Assembly (NCBI GenBank): GCA_947311845.1
Contig: CAMZMU010000096.1
Location: 17,771,833 to 17,835,832 of the forward strand
Length of the DNA stretch: 64,000 nucleotides
Direction of reading: 5' to 3'
DNA from: Poa pratensis
Taxonomy: Eukaryota > Streptophyta > Magnoliopsida > Poales > Poaceae
This document shows positions 45,684 through 57,153 of the stretch, piece by piece. The position numbers and the translations under genes were made by a program. A model generated the notes under the pieces. The model did no database searches, had not been told where the DNA came from, and saw nothing but the letters and a program-made list of their open reading frames with translations. The stretch's first letter is position 1; each line of letters starts with the position of its first letter.

Positions 45684-46810
45684 CTTCTTCGGCCGGCTGG
45701 GGCGGCGCCGGTGAAGTCGACTGCGCGGCGCGGTCGGGGCGGCGCCCCTGGCCGTGAGGCGGCAGCTGCCTCTCCCTCGTCGTCCGCGCGGGTGGTGAGA
45801 ATAGAGGCGGTGCGTCGTGGATCTGGGATCCCGCCCAGATCCGTCGTCGGCTTGGCTCCGACCTCTCGACGGCGCGGTGGGGGGCGCGGAGCTCCTGGGG
45901 CTTGGCGCTCGGCAGAGGATGAGGTGCGCAGCCATGGCGAGCTGCCGGCGCCGTGCGGGCTCGATCTGGGCCACGCGGGCCGCGATCTGGGCTGGCGCGG
46001 GCCGCGCCCGTTCCGGCTTTACGGCTACTCGACGAGCTGCGCTGGTGGAGTGGAAAAACGACGCCAACAACGACATGGAGCTAGCTGCTGCGCAAGGCCA
46101 CGCTGGGTGGCGGCCAGCCGTGCTCTCCGGCGAGTCCGGCGACCATTTTGTGGATTGTGTGCAGTTGTGGGTGATTGGTTGGGTGTGCGGCATATCAGAC
46201 GAAAGTCCTGCACAACTTCTGTTGGTGCCGGCGACGATGGCGCCTTCGGGCGTCGTTTCCCTCCTTGGAGGCGTCGCCGTGAAACGCCGGCCACCCCCAT
46301 CGTCGTGGTGTTTGTCTCCGGTGAAAACCATGACCCGGCCTCCTGGATTGGCGATGACGGCATCTCAGACATCGTTTCTTTGTTGAAAGCGTTGCATTGG
46401 AGACAAGACCTGGTGCTGCGCTCGTTCCTTGGTTCCGCGGCGGTGTCTGCTAAAGCCTTGAGCATCGAGGGCGCAATGTACGCTTTCGCCGTGACTCCAA
46501 GATGGCCACTTCCCCAAGACTGGTCAAAGCCCTGCCTCTCGCCTGCCGACTCTCTCTGGCATTCAAGGTGTTTTCTGCTGGCGCGGTTAGTCTAGGTGTA
46601 GTGGTTCTTCGGAGTTGGTTGGTGTGGGTCGAGACGTGGCCGATGTGTTCATGTTGGGCATGGCGAGCTCTGTTATTATTGGTGTTGTGTGGGTGGCTAC
46701 TCCCTGATTAGCACCGTTGCCGAAAGGCGTTGTAGCCATTCTTTGGCGTTCTCTCGTAAGCATAATAAAGATAACGCGCAGCTCTTTCTGCGGGTTCTTG
46801 AAAAAAAAGT
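45684..46810 (+). mobile_element. Non-LTR retroposon with A-tail, 1.1 kb
   Basis: Flanked by TGCTCCCGGGT at 45673-45683 and 46811-46821 (11 bp). It ends with an A-run at 46801-46808. The 5' two-thirds are GC-rich and open in several frames on both strands, with no recognised RT or endonuclease. It interrupts the small duplicated ORF of copy B after the codons for KVL. Copy A shows the uninterrupted site at 19478-19488. It is either a 5'-truncated LINE tail or a non-autonomous retroposon, possibly carrying transduced gene sequence. Confidence 0.75.
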
Positions 46811-46819
46811 TGCTCCCGG

Positions 46820-47032
46820 GTGCAAGGTCCCGATGAAGCCTCGAGGGGAAGGTACAATTTCCATGGCATTTTCTCGTGGAGCAGATGCACCGGCGGGATG
46901 CCTTTCTTTGGTTTTTGTCATGCAGTGATTGGAGCTGGGCTAGCGTTCCGGCGAGAGGCTCGTAGTACCGGCGACGAGACGGGTGCGTGGCTGGACGCTG
47001 GTGGCATGATCGAGAGTTGTCAGCTGCGCTAG
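46820..47032 (+). pseudogene. Copy-B remnant of the 81-residue ORF
   Basis: Frame from PDEASRGRYNFHGIFSW to GGMIESCQLR-stop, parallel to the ORF at 19452-19697 in copy A. The upstream ten codons lie beyond the retroposon at 45648-45677. Confidence 0.3.
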
Positions 47033-47082
47033 CTGCAACGGTGACGCGCGCCCCGATAGTACCCGTGAGGCCGTGAAGCACC

Positions 47083-48696
47083 TGAGCTTCGACACTGGAC
47101 AGTAGCAATTTACTCCCGACCTCGCTCCTACCCTAACCTAGAGCCGCCGCCGCCGCCGGCCGGCCCGCGCGCTCCTCTCGCCCCCGTCTCCAGCCCCCCC
47201 GACCCTCGCGCTCCTCTCGCCCCCCCGAGGGCGACGGGAGCGCCGCCTCCGTCTCCAGCCCAACCCCTCCCTCCACCCCCTCCTCCCCCGTCGCCGCCGC
47301 CGGCTTGGGTCGCCGGGCCGTGCCCGGGCGGCGCGGGCGGCGGCGGAATGTCTCTCCCCCACGCCCCTGCGAGCTGGTCGGGGCCCGAGCTCGCTCTGGC
47401 GGCGGTGCGCGTCGGGAGGCCTCGGTTTGGGCTCCTCCGAGCGGTTCCAGCGCGGTGGTGCCGGCGTGCGGCGAGGCCGACGTGCGGCGGGGCGCTGCGG
47501 GCGGTGTGGCGCGGCCGTGGCCCTCCGGCCTAGATCGGGGCCCTTCGGGCCGCATCTGGGCATGGGCGGGCCAGCTCGCCTGCTGCTGTGACGCTGTCTG
47601 GCTGACGGCGGCGACGACGCACGAACAGCGACGGTGGTGTTGTACCTTGCCTGTTGCAGCGGTGCGGGAGAAGCTTTACGTGCCTTCTTAGGTCCGGCCG
47701 GGTCAGCGTGGACCTGTGTGATTCTCATGCTCCGTCCGGTCGACTACCGCCTCTCGGTGGTGGAGGTTGTTCCCTCCTGCAAGGTGTCGCTGCTGCTGTC
47801 CCTGTTCCTGCGGTGTTGCTTGTTCCGTCTTGCAGACCCCGGGCCGGAGTTCGTGAAGAGGCGACGATAAGGACCGCAAGACAGAGGCGGAGGTGTTCGT
47901 GTAGGGCTCATCAGCGACGGCGGCTGCCCTTGTTGCAGCGTGGTGGCTGGCTTTACGGGCCCAACTTGGGCCCGGCCGGATCCTCTTGGGACTGGCAGTG
48001 TGGCCGGACCCGACTGGGACTGGTGTGCTGTGCGACTACGTCCGGTCGACTACCGCCTTCGGCGGTGGAGGCAGTTCCCTCCCGCGCGGCCGCGGTACTG
48101 CTGACCCCGAGTCGAGATACCGCTTGCCTCCGACTTGCAGTCTTTGTGTCGGTAGCTTGGGTAAGACGACGATGGCGACTTTGTAACCGTGGTGGCGCAA
48201 GTTGGCGGGCGGAGAGTCCGAGATGACGAGGCTTTGTCCTTACGGGGCTCTTATGCTATGGATCGCCCGGGGTCGTGGATAGGTTTTTCGGGAGAAATCC
48301 TTATCGGTTCGCCCGACACCGACGCGGTGCCGCCTTCGGGTGGCACCTTTCCTTCTTGGAGGGCGTCGTGGCTACCTTCCATCCACTTCTCTCTGTGTGC
48401 CGGGGGAAACCCTAGGACCGGGTGCCGGTCCGGGTAGCAGCGATTGCTTTCCTTCTTGAAGGTGCTACTTGGTACTTGACGATTCGGTGCTACGAGCGTG
48501 GTGGTAATTCTCCGGAGAGGCGCAACGGTGGCGGGTCACCTTAGTTTAGTCTTCCCACCTTTGTCTCCATTTGTTTCTGTTTTGGGCTTGTGTTTGCTGT
48601 TGGCCCCAGCTTGTGTGGTGTTGCGTTTGTATCATGTGTTGTTTGTTGGTCGTTGCTTTATTTATAAAGCGGGGCGAAAGCCTATTTCGAGAGAGA
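47083..48696 (+). mobile_element. Non-LTR retroposon, 1.6 kb, 16-bp target duplication
   Basis: GAGGCCGTGAAGCACC is at 47067-47082 and repeated at 48697-48712. The 5' half is very GC-rich (GCCGCC runs); the 3' end reads TTTATAAAGCGGGGCGAAAG, a type of terminus I recall from Triticeae LINE-like elements. No A-run is preserved; a GAGAGAGAG run stands at the 3' edge. No RT domain visible. Copy A has the empty site at about 19726-19740. Confidence 0.72.
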
Positions 48697-49241
48697 GAGG
48701 CCGTGAAGCACCCATGCACGCTGGCCGAATATAGAGGCACACAGGAACACCGGTCAGGCGACCACGCCTCCGCGGGGGCGCCTGATATCGTGATGCCATC
48801 AGCATCGCTGGAATTGGGTCAGTGTTACATCATTTTGCCCATTTTTTGGGTAAATACTCCCATTCCACAAGAACTCAAGAAGAGGGTTTAACCAGTTTTA
48901 TAAGTATAACCTGCCTCAAAACTCAAAAAATGTTCACAAGGAAAACAGAACCGAAAGATTACAGTAAGGACAGGCATTTGTAGTTTAACATCCGATGTTA
49001 AACATACGAGAACAGAAACTTTGCACACATCATGTAACTTAGAGTCTTCTTTTTCCCGGTCAAAAGAGCCTTCATTTTCTTAAGCCTACTAGACGTAATC
49101 ACATATTACAAAATTTTCTATTTACTAATACACTTTAAGATGAACACACTATAAACTTCTTTTGAGATATTTTTAGATAACACGCTTTAGAGCTTTCCAC
49201 AAGCTATTTAGAGCTACGAAAATGGAACAATATGTTTATAT

Positions 49242-50410
49242 GCAAAATAGTGGGGTGACATGGGGGTAGTGGTGCACCCTCATCCAGCCGTTGGATATAC
49301 TATAGGGAGCACAAGATTGGTTCCAATGCAAACGGCAAACCTTCACGCGGTCACACCGAGAGCACGAAAATCATGCATGTTGATTTCTCTTTCTCTCTCC
49401 TACCCATCTCCTTTAGACAATTCTACACCCATGACATGCAATGTTTCATGGCTGGACGCCTGGACCTAGTACTTTAAGGAATTCAAGCGAGTGAGGGAAT
49501 TGTCTAAAGGTGTACTCTCTTTGTTGTTACCTACGGAGTCAAGCATATTTCATGGGAGAGTTCGGGCTAGAGAGTTCGGGCTGCATCGTTTTCAAAACCT
49601 GAAAGGCTCTTCCAAATCTACGCGTCCAAACTCACCGTCCATATAAAGGTGACCAATACTGTGGTTGCGGAGGAGCTTGCATTCAGTCCATTTTCCACGA
49701 GAGATAAGCATCTTGCGTTGAGTGCGAGGGAAGCAGCAGCCACTGTGGTCGTTCTGTTTCAGCTGGACTTTCCACACTGCTCATCTCGCATGCACGCTCA
49801 GGATCAACCATGCGAGCTATACGGGTGGCAGGTTTTTCACAACACAAATTGATAGGGAGAAGCGAAAGATGAATATGGGATGCTAGTGCTTGCTTGCTCT
49901 GAATCACCATCTGCCGCTTGTTATATGTGCGAAAAAGCATTGCTGTTGGCGGCGGCAGAAAAAAGCGTGGTAGGTAAGCTTGCTCAACATAGAGTTTTCC
50001 GCGAAAAACTTGTCGTAACTTTTTGGCCAAAGTTTAAGAAAAAAGACGAAACACCACCATACCGTACAACACAAGAATTGTTGTGTGGATATGGTGCTTT
50101 TGGACACCTCATCCATCCACCACCCTTTGTGAATTTTCACCTTTGAAATTGTCTAAAAGGTGGAGCCGGCTAGCACATGCAAGAAGATTCACACAACAAT
50201 GTTTCCACCTCTGAGATATGTGAGATATGTCTAATATTTTGTGGACGGCAGCAAATGCAAAGAGGCAAAGAGGAATAGACGGAAAACTTTCGCCGTTGCA
50301 TGCAGAAACGGCTCTTCCAAGCATGGATTCATCAAGGGAGTACATGTCCGCTTTATCCAACGGTGGCCACCATATGCACCACTACCCCCCTAGTCACCAA
50401 ATCCGCGTTA
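49242..50410. mobile_element. Mutator-like MITE, about 1.17 kb
   Basis: Flanked by ATGTTTATAT at 49232-49241 and 50411-50420, a 9-10 bp duplication that suits Mutator. Inverted ends share GGTGACW then GGGGGTAGTGGTGCA and further in CCGTTGGATA. The empty site is in copy A at 21403-21412. The interior has only short frames, none recognised. Confidence 0.7.
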
Positions 50411-50992
50411 ATGTTTATATACACTATGATTTATTGGAGCGCGACAAATTAATCCTAGTGGTATGCGATGTCTTTCCGTTTGATGGATTATACGATGCTC
50501 GATTCAATGAAAGGTTTTCAAAGAGACAACAGATCAAAGGAGATTTATCGACAAATATTGTTTAAATTAACTAAATAAATTGTGAATATGACAAATGATA
50601 TAAATGTATTTAATTGTATAAATAAAAGTGCATCTTAAGTATTTAGTACAATCAATAAGCAATATGTTGAATTAAGTGTAATAGAAAACTATATGCAGAA
50701 ATATTACACGTATATATTTTGCTAATGCTATACAAGATTTATGTTGATTTTTCGAGCATTAAGCAATTGGTACATGTACCATGTGAAAAGGTAGACGTTC
50801 TAGAAGTAGTTGCATTCTCGTCCGGCTCCTCTAGAAGTGGGTTGTTAAGAAATAATTTAATACATGAGAACAATTCTCAAATTATTGTACAAGTTTGTAA
50901 AGTTTGTTTCATTAAGATTATATTTTTATAGTATTGACGTCAACGCAAAACTACACAACTTTTTTTTTTGACAGAATACCCCACTTTATTGA

Positions 50993-53900
50993 TCAACTCA
51001 CATCAGTACATTGTTCAACCCGAGAAACATCCGGGATAACAGAAAACGAAAGATTACAACTAGAGCGCACAGAGGCTCGAGCTAAAAGATGTGCTACAAC
51101 ATTCAGATTACGAGTAATATGCTTGAACGAAAGCAAGTCAAAACCTGACGACAAAGCTTTGATATCTCGCACCACCGTACCAACAAGAGACCTGTCAAGA
51201 GCAGCTGAATCAATTCGCTTAACCATTGTCAAGCAGTCTGACTCAATAATGCAGTTTTTGAAGCCATGGTCTCGAAGAACTGTCAGAGCTCGACGGATCG
51301 CCAAACCCTCCGCCAACTCAGGTACTAGGAATTCGTCCAGTCCTTCAGAGCAGGACAATATGGTCTTGCCTTCATGATCTCGCAGTACTCCTCCCCAGCC
51401 CATGCGCCGTTCCGCCGGAAACAGAGCGGCATCGACGCACATGGACAGAACACCTCCAGGAGGAGGAGACCAAATAGGAACTGGATGAGCGCCAGCACAC
51501 TTAACCTGTTTGGACTTAAAGCAATGTTGAAGCACCATGTCCACATACGAAGCAATCTTGACTGCCACCCGATCTGGATGCATTTTGCCCTCCTTGTTAC
51601 GAACATCATTGCGAGCTTCCCAGATATGCCAACAAGTGATAGCCAAAACTGTAGCACTGAGTGCATTTTCACGAGCCAGGAAGTCAAAAATCCATTGTTT
51701 TGCATTAACCATTTCTTTCCGGCACAAACGAAGAGCAAACTGACTCTTCACCGATGCCCAGACAGACCGAGCAAAAGGGCAGAGCAAGAAGAGGTGCTCA
51801 ACTCTCTCAAGATGCCCACAGAACACACACATTCCGTCGGCAGGGATGTTTCTATGGACCAACTGGTGGCCCGTTGGCAGGCAGTCATGCGCCATTCGCC
51901 ACAACACAACTTTCATTTTACCCGGGGCCTGCACTGCCCAGAGAGCCTTCCAATTCTTTTCCTCGGAGGCGCGATCAGAGCAGGCTCCCTGCCGCAACTT
52001 GCCTCTTCTCTCATAGAAGGATTCAGATCTTGAAAGATTGTATGCCGATCGGACAGTATAGACGCCAAACCTATCAGCCGGCCAAGAAGCAAAGTCAGCA
52101 CCCCCATGCTTGCTGATCGGTACCTGAACGATCGCCTTAGCCACATTCTCATGAAAGTGGAAATAAACCTTGTCACTGTCCCACTTCATAGCAGAAACAT
52201 CCATCAACACACTGACCTTTGCACTTTCAGGCAGTGGGTTAGCTGGCTGGAACGTACCGGCATGAAAACCAGGAATCCAATTATCTGTCATTATATCAAC
52301 ACTGTCACCATTACCAATACCCCACCTCAGTCCTTTCAGAAGGATTTGGCGCCCAAACAGGATGGACCTCCAAGTGTAAGACGAAGACCTCGGTTTTGTA
52401 GCTGACAGAAAGTCAGAGTCAGGGAAATAACGGCCTTTGAGCACCCTAGCACATAGGGATTCAGGTTCGGTGAGAAGCCTCCAGCACTGCTTGCCAAGCA
52501 TGGCTTGGTTGAACAACACAAGATCCTTGAAGCCTAGGCCTCCCATGGATTTCGGAGAGGACAACCACTCCCAAGACCTCCAGTGCATCTTCCTTTTGCC
52601 ATCCTCGAAACCCCACCAGTGATTGGCAATGCTAGCACGCATCTTGTCACAATTATCAACTGGGACTTGAAAGCAGCTCATCACATAGTTTGAAATGGAC
52701 TGAACCACTGACTTCAGCCACACTTCTTTGCCAAACCGTGAAAGGGGCCTACCCGAGTTGCTGTTGACACATTTCCATACCTTGTCAGAGAGGAACTTGA
52801 ACGAGGACGTCACCGCCCTTGCAATTTCGGTTGGCATGCCAAGGTAAGAATCCTTAAGAATCTCATTCTCAACGCCGAGCTGCGCTTTGACACGCCGCTT
52901 GACCGAATCCTGGCAAGACTTCCCGAAGAAAACCGAGGATTTTGTCAGATTAACTCTCTGACCAGATGCCTCACAGTACATATCCAAGGCTGATTTCAGC
53001 GCCTCAACACTGTTGTTATCACTTCGTGCGAAGAATATACTGTCATCTGCAAAAAGCAAGTGGGATATAGAAGGGCCTTGTCGACCATTGCGTAATCCTT
53101 GTAGCTCACCAAGACCCTCCTTTTTCTGCAGTAGACTGGATAAACCCTCCGTACAAAAGAGAAACAAATATGGGCTGATGGGATCTCCCTGTCGAATGCC
53201 ACGAGATGGCACCACAGGAGATGTAAGTTCCCCATTTACCTTAACTGCATACCTCGCTGAAGTGACACACCTCATCACCGAATCAATCCATCGAGGAGCA
53301 AAACCCAACTTCATTAGGCAACCATAAAGATACTGCCACTCAATACGGTCATATGCCTTCATCATATCAATCTTCAAGGCAAAGAAAGGGCTCTTGTTTT
53401 TCTGACGGCGAACAGTGTGCAAACATTCATAGGCAATGAGAGCACTGTCAGTAATAAGTCGCCCCGGCACAAAAGCACTCTGTTATTCCGAAATAATTTC
53501 AGGTAGGAGAACCTTCAATCTATTCGCCACCACTTTAGATGCTATCTTGTATAATACATTACACAAACTTATTGGTCTAAACTTGGACAAGTGTTTGGCG
53601 TTAGATACCTTGGGTATTAGGACAATGACAGAGTCACAAAAACCTTCAGGAATATCCACACCACCAAGAAATCCTCGAACAGCATCACATACCTCTCCCT
53701 GAATAAGATCCCAATGAACCTGATAAAACAAGGCAGGGAAACCATCGGGACCCGGTGCCTTGGTCGGTCCCATCTGGAACAATGCAGCCTTAATCTCCTC
53801 ATTGGTATAAGGCTTGCATAAGTCAGTATTCATCCGATCATCCACCTTATATGGGATAGCTTCTAGAACTGGATCCATCGGGAGAGTATGATTTGATGAA

Positions 53901-55122
53901 AACAGGTCCTCATAGAAATGATGAACCATACTTTGATCCCATTCTGATCATCGCAGAGAGTGCCATCTTCCCTCACTAGAGCCGTGATCCGATTAGTTTT
54001 CTTTCGGGCTGAGGCCTTCGCATGGAAGAATGCCGTGTTGCGATCACCTTCTCGTAACCACTCCACTCTAGATCTTTGTCGAGCCATTATTTCTTCCCTT
54101 TCAAACAGCTCACACAATTGCTTCTCCACAACCCTCTCCTCAGCTACCGTAGCAGCATCGACGGGCTTGTTGCGCAAAACTTTGAGTCGTCGTTCAAGCT
54201 TAGCAATCTCCCTCCGAACAGATCCGAAAGAGGCCTTGCTCCACTTACTCAGAGACCCAGCAAGCCTGTTAAGGCTGGTCCATGTGTTATGTAGGGGGTT
54301 CGGCCCATCCCGGCTCGGTGCCCAGGCCGATTCCACCGTACCAACATAATCCCCGGCCCTCCTCCAAGCAGCCTCGTATCGGAAGGTGTGCTGAACCGGG
54401 CCAGCATTCCTACCCAAGGATTTCGCCACCAGCTGCACATGCAGCGCGTAATGATCAGAGGAAGAGGTGATCACATTTTCCACAGAACAATTATCAAACT
54501 TTGTCGAGAATGCAGCATTGGCAACAGCCCGGTCCAGCCGACATCGAACATTGCATTGTGCATCTTGTCGATTAGTCCATGTAAACTTGGGACCTGAGAA
54601 ACCAAGATCAACCAGATTGCATACATCCATACATTCACGAAACAGCTCCATTTGAGCATCAGATCTCTCACGGGAACCATAATGCTCGTCTTGGCTAAGA
54701 ACTTCGTTGAAGTCACCACAACACAGCCATGGTCCATTCCACTCACGGCGCAACCGACGAAGCAAATCCCAGAATTCATATCTGAGCTCCCGTCTCGGCT
54801 CACCATACACAAAGGTAGCACGCCATTCCATCATATCATCCGCAGAAACAGTCACATCAATGCAATGAGAATTGAAACCACATAGAGTAATAGAGAAGGG
54901 TTGCTTCCAAAAAAGCGCAAGGCCTCCACTGCGACCTTCGCAACTGACAGCAAAAGAACCTGTGTATCCCAAGGACCACATAAAATTCTTTGCACGGGTA
55001 TCCCACATCTTGGTTTCAGACAAGAAGAGGATCTCAGGTCGGAAAGTCTTCACTAACCAGCGAAGTTCACCCACTGTCGCGTCCGACCCCAAACCGCGAC
55101 AGTTCCATGCTAAAAGACTCAT
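50993..55122 (-). pseudogene. LINE ORF2 (endonuclease, reverse transcriptase, zf-RVT, RNase H), broken
   Basis: Start is the ATG at 55122 (MSLLAWNCRGLGSDAT), where the APE-type endonuclease begins; further blocks are WLCCGDFNEVL and SSDHYALHV. A one-base shift near 53930 leads into the RT frame: [57 protein letters not shown] and the catalytic FADD at 53042-53053. A stop at 53483-53485 interrupts it just before QSAFVPGRLITD. The zf-RVT segment (LWAVQAPGKMKVVLWRMAHD, CVFCGHLERVEHLFLLCPF) lies near 51800 and a plant-type RNase H (DAALFPAERRMGWGGVLRD, AIRRALTVLRDHG) near 51300. Length and order are full for the family. Confidence 0.88.
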
Positions 55123-56542
55123 TGCGTCTGGCGGGACTGCGCTGCAGTCTCCGCCTGATCCGCCGATCGAGAAGGTGTAGTACACTGCTTCTTGCTTGAG
55201 TCAGAGCTAAGAACATCATCATCAACAGTAGCAGTTTCATTTGTCTTGTTCACCACAACGAGGGCCATATTGCCAGATTCGCCACCAGGAGCCTCATCTA
55301 TCTGTTCAGAGTTCAGTGCTTTTCCTGACTTCCTCTTTTGGCCTGCTGTTGTACTCTTGACACTCTTGGAAAGGGAGAGTTCTTCGCCGACACCATCAGT
55401 CCGACCTCTACCACGGCCACGTGTATTACGACCCCGGCCACGGCCTCCCCTCCCACTATCATTGAGAAACGACGAGCCATCCTGATCATCTACCTGGCCA
55501 GCATGAATGACACCAGTACCAGCATGATTGGCACCAGTACGACCACGACCTCTCCCGCCCCCATGGCCTGATGAGCCCCCTGATGAGCCCTTGGTGTCCG
55601 GGGCTAGGAAGCCACCGTTCCCTGAAGCTGAGCTGGAGATCTTGCTTGTTCCATCCGGCACAACCAGTTTCTTGCCATCATAGGGGAGGTCACCATTTTC
55701 ATCACGATCTGCCGGCGTTGGGCAGACCAGTTTGGAGTGGCCTAGAAGACCACATGAAAAGCAGTATAAAGGGAGTCTCTCATACTGCACCGCAAAAACA
55801 TCCGTCGACTGCAACCTCTTGGAGAAGACAGTCACATAGCGAACTAGGGGAACTTGCACGTCAATCTCCACCCGAAGCCGCATGTAACCACCCCAACAAC
55901 GGCCTAATTCATCTGCCTCGATCCTCTTGATCAGCCCAATATTTTGGCAATCTCCTCCCCCCTCTTCGAGTTCATCAGTCGATTAGGGAGATCGATAATT
56001 CTTGCCCATATGGCCATCCGGTCAAAAACCACCTGCTGCGGCCTCACCTCCACGTCATACTTCTTCATGAGCACCGCATGATTGCCCACCTTCCACGGCG
56101 AGCCCTCCATGACCCGATCTCGATCAGCCCGCGAGCCAAACTCTGCAATGAAGAGATTGGCACCCGCCGGGTTAATCTTGAGACCCCTAGGGTTCCCCCA
56201 AGCCGGTCGCATTGCCGACCTGATTGTCTGGATGTGGAAGGTGTTCGGGGCCAGAACTTTACCCACGAACGAGCGATCGGGATCGACTAGTTCCAGATCA
56301 TCCTCATCCTCCAGCACCACTGCTTCAGACTCCGCTGCGGTAAGCCGCAGTTTTCCCATCAGATTTGCCGCATGTTCCCCTTGCGACGAGGAACTCTCGC
56401 CGGCCGAGAACCCAGCACCAACCGCCGCCTTCTTCTTCTCCAAGCGCGCCGGCTCCGTTGGGACACCGGCCACGCCCAGATCCTTCTGCGCCATCGTCTT
56501 GTGATGCTGCCCCTCCCCTTCCGGTCGGCCTGCCATGTACAC
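55119..56542 (-). pseudogene. LINE ORF1 (DUF4283 / CCHC knuckle protein)
   Basis: Frame 56542-55931 includes the DUF4283-like region (SFVGKVLAPNTFHIQTIRSA, NLFIAEFGSRADRDRVMEGS, PWKVGNHAVLMKKYD, MAIWARIIDLPNRLM). A shift near 55930 moves it to the frame at 55883-55119, which has the knuckle CFSCGLLGHSKLVC then a Gly/Arg-rich tail (RGRGRNTRGRGRGR). It binds element RNA in this family. Its stop overlaps the ORF2 start in ATGA. Confidence 0.8.
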
Positions 56543-57153
56543 CTCCGCCGCGTAACCGCCCTAGGATTAGGTCCGGTGTTGTTCCTGGAACCCCACTGAG
56601 AGCCAACCTTCGGGAGCACGCGAAGTAGGACACACGAGGACGTCGGAGAGACGGTGGAGAGGCACGGGAACAGAGAGCGACAACCTTGATCGTCGTCCCA
56701 CGGTAGTCCAGAGTTGGAGATCGCCAGTCGCCAAAGCGTCGCGAAAAAGGGGATCTGGGAGCGGGAACAGTACCCAAGCACAAACACAACTTGTGCAGCT
56801 CACAACTTGAGAGTACTACTTGGTGCCATCTATCTATCTACAACAATTTTTTTGCAAAGACACCTAAAACATGTATTCTTAAATAGCAATTGATATTAAA
56901 ATCTTTAATATCATGTATACTTGCTAAATCCAATATCCCTGTGTTTTTATTTAGTGATTTAAGAAGAAAAATAAACAAGTCCAGGGGCAGCACGGACCAA
57001 AGCTGCAACTTCACTGCGGAAGTACATCCGGGTGATGTTTCGGTCCATCACACTAAAAACCGTAGCGGGCTGTGGATCCACAACAACAGGTCAAAGCTAG
57101 CTATTTGTTTGGGATTCCGCTTCTTCCGGTAAAGAGTACATCTAAAAGCTCTT

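Larger units (their letters stand above)
50960..56783 (-). mobile_element. L1-type LINE, nearly full length, 5.8 kb
   Basis: The minus-strand 3' end carries an A-tail (T-run 50960-50969 on plus). ACACAACTT at 50953-50961 and 56784-56792 is the probable target duplication. ORF1 (nucleic-acid-binding) and ORF2 (endonuclease, RT, zinc-binding, RNase H) are both present in order. Copy A shows the corresponding region without it near 21906-21930. Frameshifts in ORF1 and ORF2 and one stop in ORF2 inactivate it. Confidence 0.9.
22224..57113. repeat. Tandem duplication, copy B, expanded to 34.9 kb by insertions
   Basis: It begins CTCTGCAGCGCCATTTGG directly after the end of copy A and ends TATTTGTTTGGG. 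When the Helitron, two retroposons, the Mutator-like MITE, the LINE and their target duplications are subtracted, about 2.8 kb of original sequence remains, collinear with copy A. The left border of A, the A/B junction and the right border of B share TCCGC or TCTGC at the breakpoint. Confidence 0.82.

Noticed and set aside
45648..46595. 315-codon plus-strand ORF
   Set aside because: It joins ten codons of the duplicated ORF to GC-rich retroposon DNA; several frames on both strands are open there and no domain is seen.
51374..52033. 219-codon plus-strand ORF opposite LINE ORF2
   Set aside because: Antisense shadow of the RNase H / zf-RVT region.
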